From contig OX442318.1 of NCBI GenBank assembly GCA_949358305.1, positions 1 through 64,000 of the forward strand: a stretch of 64,000 nucleotides of DNA. The letters run 5' to 3'. Both the position numbers and the translations under genes were made by a program. The notes beneath the pieces were generated by a model. The model was not told where the DNA came from. It did not search any database and saw only the letters and a list, made by a program, of their open reading frames with translations. The stretch's first letter is position 1, and the number at the start of each line of letters is the position of its first letter. This stretch comes from Strigamia acuminata (Eukaryota; Arthropoda; Chilopoda; Geophilomorpha; Linotaeniidae). Of the stretch, positions 55,576 through 64,000 are shown piece after piece.

Positions 55576-56364
55576 AGAGAAATAAAGGAATTGTTACAAT
55601 TTTACGTTTTCTTAACTTTAATTTCCACAAAATTTATTAAAACTTAATTGAATGCGTCGAAGTTTCATCCAAACTTAATCGATTTCGTTTAAACTTCTAA
55701 AATAATTCATAATTCATAAAATTTCATCAAAATTTAAAAACCTTGTCAAAATTTTATCAAAATTTAAGAAAACTCGTCGTAATTTCATCAAAAGGTATCC
55801 AAACTGCAGAGAATTCGTCGAAATTTCTTTCAAAATTTATTTAAAATTAATAAAATTTATCGAAATTTCATAAAAAATTAATGAAATTTCATCAAAATCG
55901 TCAACATTTAGTAAAACTCGTCAATAAATTACTTCCAACGTGTTAATTCCTAATTCGAGCGCATTCAAAACTCAATGAACCAATTTCAATCCAAAGTCCC
56001 CGTTTCAGCTAATAATTCGAGTAAAAAAACCTACAAAGAGCAAAAAGTGTTAATAAATTCACCTGTCAACGTTTGATCTACTCCTAGCAATGCAATGTGT
56101 GCGATTCTCCTGATCGCACACGTTAACCCTAGCAATGCGACAGGCCTAGAGAACCAAACGATCCAAAAGCAAGCACACGTTAACACACGTCAACATGTGC
56201 TTGCTTTTGATGTTTATATTTTCAAGGAAACACTTATTAAAAATTAACCCATTAAAACGACAAAAAAATGTGGTAATTAATGATTTACAATATATATCCG
56301 ACCATTAGGTTCAATTTGTGAGAAGAAACAATGTATTTAATTATTCCCTTTGTGTAACCAATTT
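55576..56364. other. AT-rich spacer with a strong hairpin
   Basis: Degenerate AAATTTCATCAAAATTT words (55640-55930). AAAAGCAAGCACA (56165-56177) and TGTGCTTGCTTTT (56196-56208) form a 13-bp hairpin. GGCCTAGAGAACCAAACGAT upstream of it recurs inverted at ~57280. Confidence 0.5.
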
Positions 56365-56821
56365 TGCATACCCCATCCTTCCGGAAGTGGACCAAAAGGC
56401 AGTTGTACTTATAGATCACGTTGTCGCAGCCGCTGGCAAACAAATGATCCAACTAAAGAGTAAAAATTAAATTGAATTAAATTAAAACTAAATAAAATTT
56501 GTTGAAAAATGGAAATTTACCTGTTTCCGAATTATCAATCGCCTGTCAAACAATAACAAACTCATCTCTCGCTGCTGTCGCAAAAACACCTGAAAAACAT
56601 TTTAAAAAATTAAAATTCAACATTTAACTAGTCAGAAATTAATTTCATTACCCACTTTTATCCATCGTTCTAAAATCTGCCCATTTGATGCTCCCTTTAG
56701 GACCAGAAAACTTGGCTATTCTGTTTTCCTGCTCGACGTCCAAAATAGCCGTGGTCAAAGATATTCCACTCTCCCGGTACGCAACAAACGTCGAAAATTG
56801 CATTCTGGTGCGCCTGCACAC
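56365..56821 (-). pseudogene. Three exon-like segments, WD-like
   Basis: Exon-like blocks at 56652-56821 (acceptor TTAATCTAG, donor GTAATG), 56521-56589 (acceptor TTTTTCAG, donor GTAAAT) and 56365-56452 (acceptor CTTTAG). The first and last together read like a WD repeat (GSIKWADF, then HLFASGCDNVIYKYN). Phases at the junctions do not all agree, so it may be broken or incompletely parsed. Gene not identified. Confidence 0.4.
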
Positions 56822-56894
56822 CTAGATTAAAGAAAAAAACGTTAAAGATCGTTTTAAATCATCAATAATTGACTTTATATTCAAAAAGTAAGTG

Positions 56895-57114
56895 TTCACG
56901 GTGCCTTGTTCTGTACAAACTGCTAGGAAATGTTCGTGACCGGAAGCACGGGCAGCTGAATGTCGGCGAGCAAGGGAAAATAAAACTACAGTGGATCGGG
57001 CCCAAATCCAGCGTCTTTAGTTTTCCTTGCTCGCCGACATCGAATTGATTCAGCTGCCCGTGCGGCCGGCCACGAACATTTTCTAGCAGTTTGTACAGAA
57101 CAAGGCACCGTGAA
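56895..57114. repeat. Fold-back inverted repeat, ~95-bp arms
   Basis: TTCACGGTGCCTTGTTCTGT at the left end is matched by its reverse complement at the right end; similarity continues inward through TTCGTG, ACGGGCAGCTGAAT and TCGGCGAGCAAGG to a ~30-bp loop containing GATCGGGCCC. Shape of a MITE or fold-back element. Confidence 0.8.
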
Positions 57115-57727
57115 AACGGTTTTTAGAACACCAAAAACACCCGTATGTTGTTAAATGGCGAACGAGGGAAGCGCGCTAGCTTCGCCAACTTCCTAGTGCC
57201 GTATACAGAGGGCGCTTCCCAAGTACACACGTCAGCGTCAACGTGTGCTTGCTTTTGGATCGTCTGTTTCCCTAGGCCGCGGAAAAAGCAAAGAAAACCC
57301 GTCTTACCTTGCAAACTGGCGCGTCGGGGACGAAACCGGTGTCGGGCGGCGCTGTCGGACCACGCACCGAAACGAACGAGCTAGCGGCGCGCCGGCAGCG
57401 CCCGTGGCGTGCGGTGGCGACGTCCGCAACCGCCGACGAGACTAGCGTCATTGACCCGGTTTGAGATCCCGGTCCAGTTAACAACCTCGCGAACTAGAAC
57501 AGCAAGAAACAACGTGGAAAAGTGTCATGTTTTCGAATCAAAAATAATCACAAGCAATAAAGCATGCACACGTTACATTTCTCTTTTCAAGCCTACAATT
57601 TATAAAATAAAATACAAAAACAAAAAAAAAAAAAAAAAACGCCCAAAAAAAGAAAGAAAAAAAAAAACCAAACATTTCAGATTTCATTACCGAATAAACA
57701 ACAGAAATGCAAATTAAAAATTATTTG
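57115..57727. other. GC-richer stretch without assigned gene
   Basis: 57140-57500 is unusually GC-rich for the window and open on both strands for 60-80 codons, without recognisable domain. Poly(A)-rich sequence follows (57600-57670). Confidence 0.35.
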
Positions 57728-57985
57728 ATTAATTTTAGATGAATTTTGACCAAATTTGATCAATTTTAGATGAATTTGGACCAAATTTGATCAATTTTAG
57801 ATGAATTTTGACCAAAAATGATCAATTTCAGATGAATTTTGACCAAATTTGATCAATTTTAGATGAATTTGGACCAAATTTGATCAGTTTTAGATGAATT
57901 TTAGATAAATTTTGAAAAAATTTCATGAATTTTAGATGAATTTTGACAAAATTTCATCAATTTTATATGAATTTGGACGAAATTT
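57728..57985. repeat. ~34-bp repeat GATGAATTTTGACCAAATTT
   Basis: About seven diverged units of GATCAATTTTAGATGAATTTTGG type, related in style to 53600-53780. Confidence 0.75.
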
Positions 57986-58281
57986 GATACTGTAATTACT
58001 GTGTTTATCCTATTCTTTCTCCAGCTTTAAGCATCGTTTGGTTCAATTCTTGAGTTACCAATTACCAATTATCAATTCCCAATTTCCAATTTCCAATTCC
58101 CAAATATGAAATATGAAATGCATCAGAGGTTTTTTGTTTCCATTGAATGAACACACTAACGTGGCACTGCAGTGTTAATTACCCACAAGAGCATTTTTCT
58201 TTGAGCTGGAAGAGCAATTTGGAGGGCCAGTTTATAAATTTATACTAACAAATTATCCAAATAATGTAATAAAGTAATCAG

Positions 58282-58325
<44 letters not shown>

Positions 58326-58583
58326 ACCAAAAAACCCCCAAAAAAAACCAAAAAAAGGACCAAAAATTAAAAAAAAACACCAAAATTACACACCAAAAAT
58401 CCATCAATTCAAAGACCAAAAAGAAAAAAAACTCACAGAAAATCTGAGATTTGGGCTCCTGAAGACACAACAAACTAACACAAGACCACATCACCCACAT
58501 TGCATTCACCTACAGAACAGTATGACTGAGTCCACAGGGTCCAGTCTATTGGGATGTAAAAATTAAAAATAGTTTGAACTCAC
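57986..58583. other. Spacer with poly(A) tract
   Basis: Uninterrupted A run of ~38 nt (58286-58323), then A-rich sequence. No gene. Confidence 0.45.
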
Positions 58584-58662
58584 CCTTCGTGTCCCCATAT
58601 TGACCTGGGCAGGGCCTAAGGGCGATCCTCCTGATTGCAAAAGAAGGCAACACCAAAAATTC
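58584..58662 (-). other. Single mini-exon cassette
   Basis: Minus strand: acceptor TTCCTCCAG, 79-nt core GAATTTTTGG to ACACGAAGG, donor GTGAGTTC. Confidence 0.4.
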
Positions 58663-58961
58663 CTGGAGGAAGAAAAAAAAAAATAAATAAATCAATGAAA
58701 TAAAAAGCCATTTTGATCTTGCAGTTAACCGCCATTTGAGGCTGAAATAATAAGTAAATAAACCAACTCACCTGGGGCACTAGGACTGCACTAGGGCTGC
58801 CTTCCCACAGAAGCCAAAATAACTAATTGGAGGAAAAAGAAAGAAAAAAACAGTTAAAAGAAAATCCCAAAATATTAGGAAAATAAAAAAAGCTAATTCA
58901 ATGCAAAAACAAATAAAACACAACAAACAAATACAAATTAAACCATTTTCACTGCTTTGCA

Positions 58962-59576
58962 CCTAACCTAACCTAACCTAACCTAACCTAACCTAACCTA
59001 ACCTAACCTAACCTAACCTAACCTAACCTAACCTAACCTAACCTAAGCCTAAGCCTTAACCTAACCTAACCTAACCTAACCTAACCTAAGCCTAAGCCTT
59101 AACCTAACCTAAGCCTTAACCTAAGCCTAAGCCTTAACCTAAGCCTAAGCCTTAACCTAAGCCTAAGCCTTAACCTAAGCCTAAGCCTTAACCTAAGCCT
59201 AAGCCTTAACCTAAGCCTAAGCCTTAACCTAAGCCTAAGCCTTAACCTAAGCCTAAGCCTTAACCTAAGCCTAAGCCTTAACCTAAGCCTAAGCCTTAAC
59301 CTAAGCCTAAGCCTTAACCTAAGCCTAAGCCTTAACCTAAGCCTAAGCCTTAACCTAAGCCTAAGCCTTAACCTAAGCCTAAGCCTTAACCTAAGCCTAA
59401 GCCTTAACCTAAGCCTAAGCCTTAACCTAAGCCTAAGCCTTAACCTAAGCCTAAGCCTTAACCTAAGCCTAAGCCTTAACCTAAGCCTAAGCCTTAACCT
59501 AAGCCTAAGCCTTAACCTAAGCCTAAGCCTTAACCTAAGCCTAAGCCTTAACCTAAGCCTAAGCCTTAACGTAAGC
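58962..59576. repeat. Telomere-type and telomere-variant array
   Basis: Seventeen or so perfect CCTAA units (58962-59045), then an 18-bp variant CCTAAGCCTAAGCCTTAA repeated about 25 times to 59576. Orientation is the same as the block at 36302. Confidence 0.95.
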
Positions 59577-59790
59577 CGTTAAAGGTCAAAGGTCAAAGGT
59601 CAAAGTCAAACTTCAAGGTTCATAGTTATTCTCGGATCTGACCAGTAAAGACTTGCTTATTCTCGGATCTAACGAGCAAAGACTTGCTTATTCTCGGATC
59701 TAACGGTTTGATTAGTCTCGGATCTAACAACATGGTTATTCTCGGATCTAACGATTTAGTTATTCTCAGAAATAACGACATTTTGACTAT
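59577..59790. repeat. Short repeats beside telomere array
   Basis: (AAGGTCA)n at 59582-59610, then six units with TTATTCTCGGATCTAAC (59625-59775). Confidence 0.8.
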
Positions 59791-61120
59791 AAACACTTTG
59801 TTTTAAATCAAAAAATCGTTGTTTTTTCTGAAATATCAATTGTTTTGCTATTAAATCAATGTTTTAGCTAGGAAATCAATGTTTTTAGCTAAAAAATTGA
59901 TGTTTTTGCAATAAGATCAATCTTTTTAGTCATAAAATTGATGTTTTTGTTATGAAATCGATGTTTCTGCAATAAGATCAATGATTTTAGTCATAAAATC
60001 GATGTTTTTTGCGATAAAATCGATGTTTCTGCAATCAAAACGATTTTTTAGCTATAAAATCTATGTGTTTGCTATCAAATCGATTATTTTTAGCTATACA
60101 ATCGATGTTTTTAGCTAAAAAATTGATGTTTTTGTCATAAAATCGATGTTTTCTGCTATAAAATCGATGTTTCTGCAATAAGATCGACGTTTTTAGCCAT
60201 GAAATCGATGTTTTTTGGTATAAAATTGATGTTTCTGCAATAAAAACGATTTTTTAGCTATAAAATCAATGTTTTTGCTATCAAATCAATGTTTTCAGCT
60301 ATAAAATCGATGTTTTTCAGCATAAAATCGATGTATTTAACCATTAAATCGATGTTTTTGCTATTAGATCCATGTTTTCAGCTATAAAATCGATGTTTCT
60401 GCAATCAAAACTATTTTTTGGCTATAAAATCATTGTTTTTGCTATCAAATCGATTATTTTTAGCTATACAATCGATGTTTTTAGCTATAAAATTGATGTT
60501 TTTGCTATAAAATCGATGTCTCCTGCTATAAAATCAATGTCTTCTGCTATAAAATCGATGTCTTCTGCTATAAAATCGATGTCTTCTGCTATAAAATCGA
60601 TGTTTTTCAGCATAAAATCGATGTATTTAACCATTAAATCGATGTTTTTGCTATTAGATCCATGTCTTCTGCTATAAAATCGATGTTTCTGCAAAAAGAT
60701 CAATGATTTTAGCCATTAAATCGATGTTTTTTTATATAAAATCGATATTTCTGCAATAAAAACAGTGTTTTTGCTATCAAATAGATGTTTCAGCTATAAA
60801 ATCGATGTTTTTGGCCATAAAATCTATGTATTTGGCCATTAAATCGATGTTTCTGCTATTAGATCGATGTTTTCAGCTATAAAATCAATGTTTTTTGTTA
60901 TAAAATTGAAGTTTCTGCAATTAAAACGATTTTTTAGCTATAAAATCGATCTTTTTAGCAAACAAATCGATGTTTTTAGCTAAAAAATCGATGTTTTTGC
61001 TATTAGATCCATGTTTTCAGCTATAAAATCGATGTTTTTTGCGATAAAATCGATGTTTCTGCAATCAAAACTATTTTTTAGCTATAAAATCTTTGTTTTT
61101 GCTATCAAATCGATTATTTT
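59791..61120. repeat. Degenerate ATAAAATCGATGTTTTT repeats
   Basis: Around 50 diverged units of 20-30 bp with an ATCGATGTTT core. Frames coding AIKSM repeats follow from the monomer and are not genes. Confidence 0.85.
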
Positions 61121-63730
61121 TAGCAAACTACTCTTGCACGGAATCGAGCAGATCGTAGTCAGCTTGATGGAAGTCGTTTTGCCTTTAATGAAACAATTAA
61201 AAAACATTGAATACCAAATATATTGATATTTTACTAATAATTTATGTGTTTCCGATAAAAATTTAATTAATCCGGGTGATATTTCAAAAGATCTCGAAGT
61301 TTTTTAGCAAAATATGCCAACTTGACATTTCCGCCATCTATTCTCAAAACCACAAACTACTCTGTGCACGGAGTCAGGCAGATCCTAGTCAGCTTGATGG
61401 AAGTCGTTTTGCCTTTAATGAAACGATTAAAAAACATTGAATACCAAATATATTGATATTTTACTAATAATTTATGTGTTTCCGATAAAAATTTAATAAA
61501 TTTGGATAATATTTCAAAAGATCTCGAGGTTTTCACACAAAATATGCCGTTGACATTTCCTCCATCTATTCTCAAAAGCACAAACTACTTTGTGCACAGA
61601 ATCGGGCAGATCGTAGTCAGCTTGATGGAAGTCGTTTTGCCTTTAATGAAACGATTAAAAAACATTGAATACCAAATATATTGATATTTTACTAATAATT
61701 TATGTGTTTACGATAAAAATTTAATTAATCCGGATGATATTTCAAAAGATCTCGAGGTTTTTTAACAAAATATGCCAACTAGACATTTCCGCCATCTATT
61801 CTCAAAACCACAAACTACTCTGTGCACGGAATCGGGCAGATCCTAGTCAGCTTGATGGAAGTCGTTTTGCCTTTAATGAAACGATTAAAAAACATTGAAT
61901 ACCAAATATATTGATATTTTACTAATAATTTATGTGTTTACGATAAAAATTTAATTAAACCGGATGATATTTCAAAAGATCTCGAGGTTTTTTAACAAAA
62001 TATGCCAACTAGACATTTCCGCCATCTATTCTCAAAACCACAAACTACTCTGTGCACGGAATCGGGCAGATCCTAGTCAGCTTGATGGAAGTCGTTTTGC
62101 CTTTAATGAAACGATTAAAAAACATTGAATACCAAATATATTGATATTTTACTAATAATTTATGTGTTTCCGATAAAAATTTAATTAATTTGGGTGATAT
62201 TTCAAAAGATCTCGAGGTTTTTTAACAAAATATGCCAACTTGACATTTCCGCCATCTATTCTCAAAAGCACAAACTACTTTGTGCACGGAATCGGGCAGA
62301 TCGTAGTCAGCTTGATGGAAGTCGTTTTGCCTTTAATGAAACGATTAAAAAACATTGAATACCAAATATATTAATATTTTACTAATAATTTATGTGTTTC
62401 CGATAAAAATTTAATTAATCAGGGTGATATTTCAAAAGATCTCGAGGTTTTTTAACAAAATATGCCAACTTGACATTTCCGCCATCTATTCTCAAAAGCA
62501 CTAACTACTCTGTGCACGGAGTCGCACAGATCCTAGTCAGCTTGATGGAAGTCGTTTTGCCTTTAATGAAACGATTAAAAAACATTGAATACCAAATATA
62601 TTGATATTTTACTAATAATTTATGTGTTTACGATAAAAATTTAATTAATCCGGATGATATTTCAAAAGATCTCGAGGTTTTTTAACAAAATATGCCAACT
62701 AGACATTTCCGCCATCTATTCTCAAAACCACAAACTACTTTGTGCACGGAATCGGGCAGATCCTAGTCAGCTTGATGGAAGTCGTTTTGCCTTTAATGAA
62801 ACGATTAAAAAACATTGAATACCAAATATATTAATATTTTACTAATAATTTATGTGTTTCCGATAAAAATTTAATTAATCAGTGTGATATTTCAAAAGAT
62901 CTCGAGGTTTTTTAACAAAATATGCCAACTTGACATTTCCGCCATCTATTCTCAAAAGCACTAACTACTCTGTGCACGGAGTCGCACAGATCCTAGTCAG
63001 CTTGATGGAAGTCGTTTTGCCTTTAATGAAACGATTAAAAAACATTGAATACCAAATATATTGATATTTTACTAATAATTTATGTGTTTACGATAAAAAT
63101 TTAATTAATCCGGATGATATTTCAAAAGATCTCGAGGTTTTTTAACAAAATATGCCAACTAGACATTTCCGCCATCTATTCTCAAAACCACAAACTACTT
63201 TGTGCACGGAATCGGGCAGATCCTAGTCAGCTTGATGGAAGTCGTTTTGCCTTTAATGAAACGATTAAAAAACATTGAATACCAAATATATTGATATTTT
63301 ACTAATAATTAATGTGTTTCCGATAAAAATTTAATTAATTTGGGTGATATTTCAAAAGATCTCGAGGTTTTTTAACAAAATATGCCAACTTGACATTTCC
63401 GCCATCTATTCTCAAAAGCACAAACTACTTTGTGCACGGAATCGGGCAGATCGTAGTCAGCTTGATGGAAGTCGTTTTGCCTTTAATGAAACGATTAAAA
63501 AACATTGAATACCAAATATATTAATATTTTACTAATAATTTATGTGTTTCCGATAAAAATTTAAGAAATCCCGGTGATATTTCAAAAGATCTCGAGGTTT
63601 TTTAACAAAATATGCCAAGTTGACATTTCCGCCATCTATTCTCAAAACCACAAACTACTCTGTGCACGGAGTCAGGCAGATCGTAGTCAGCTTGATAGAA
63701 GTCAGATTGCCTTTAATGAATTTAATCTAA
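61121..63730. repeat. 230-bp satellite (twelve units)
   Basis: Monomers marked by GTCAGCTTGATGGAAGTCG at ~61159, 61389, 61617, 61847 and then every 230 bp to 63687. Units differ by scattered substitutions; pairs two apart are often more alike, suggesting higher-order homogenisation. Confidence 0.95.
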
Positions 63731-64000
63731 AACGGTTATGGTTGTCGTTTTCAACATGCAGTAATGTTAGTGCATTGAAAATACAGGATTTCTGGTAATA
63801 AATTTAATTTTTAGTTGAGTTATTGTAATATGACGTAATTTTTATGCCAGATTATCGGGTTGCCATCTAGCAGATTTCGTCTGAACTATGCAAATTTGTA
63901 AGAATACTCCGAGATGGCGCCACGTTAAAAACAATGCCGCCATTTTTTTTTGCATTTTCCCTTCATTACGATCGATAGTCTTCGACGAGGTAAATGAACT
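63731..64000. other. End of window, unique DNA
   Basis: AT-rich with GATGGCGCCAC and CCGCCATTTTT (63914-63950), YY1-like motifs often seen near promoters. No frame to the window end. Confidence 0.35.

Noticed and set aside
60372-60677. 101-aa frame with repeated AIKSM
   Set aside because: Direct translation of the ATAAAATCGATG repeat.

Overview
The window looks like a subtelomeric or telomere-derived piece of a eukaryotic chromosome, most likely from an arthropod. Introns are spliceable and AT-rich, poly(A) and satellite arrays are abundant, and interstitial telomere-type CCTAA/TTAGG repeats occur at 36302-36342 and 58962-59576. TTAGG is the usual arthropod telomere repeat. The species cannot be named from the sequence.

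The left 36.3 kb consists of two complete head-to-tail copies plus the first ~0.6 kb of a third copy of one mobile or virus-like unit: copy 1 at 1-18232, copy 2 at 18233-35699, partial copy 3 from 35700. I saw no substitutions between copies in the stretches I compared. Copies 1 and 2 differ in length by exactly 765 bp, five monomers of one internal satellite. Each unit encodes (i) a 419-aa Rep with an HUH nickase domain and a superfamily 3 helicase, and (ii) a multi-exon tyrosine recombinase (YR) of at least ~950 aa. A perfect 11-bp-stem hairpin and a second palindrome lie at the unit start and are candidate replication-origin elements. The partial third copy breaks off exactly where the unit carries a short CCTAACCTAACC tract, and runs into CCTAA repeats. 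This fits a circular, Rep-replicated episome that was integrated by its YR into telomeric repeats as a concatemer.

The rest of each unit is mostly tandem arrays. Read on the minus strand, five groups of these arrays (154, 164, 165 and 153 bp periods plus single copies) are chains of mini-exons: a short GC-richer core of about 61 or 71 nt with a YAG acceptor and a GTRAG-like donor, separated by AT-rich intron-like sequence. About 50 such cassettes occur in each unit. None gives a continuous reading frame, so a spliced non-coding RNA is the simplest reading. Similar single cassettes occur at 48.0, 50.2 and 58.6 kb.

The middle part (36.3-58.9 kb) lies between two telomere-type blocks and may be an older, decayed relative. 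It holds a second intact-looking spliced YR gene (41293-43435), a decayed copy of that gene's 5' part, a stand-alone copy of the YR C-terminal domain (45437-45904), a 121-bp satellite, inverted repeats, and degraded pieces of a BRWD/PHIP-type WD-repeat host gene on the minus strand (53.0-54.3 kb). The right end (58.9-63.7 kb) is pure repeat: telomere-variant repeats, short ATCGAT-rich repeats, and a 230-bp satellite.

How the parts may work together (inference): Rep nicks at the hairpin and drives rolling-circle replication to head-to-tail multimers, while YR inserts or excises circles at telomere-like repeats. The minus-strand mini-exon transcripts have no assigned role.
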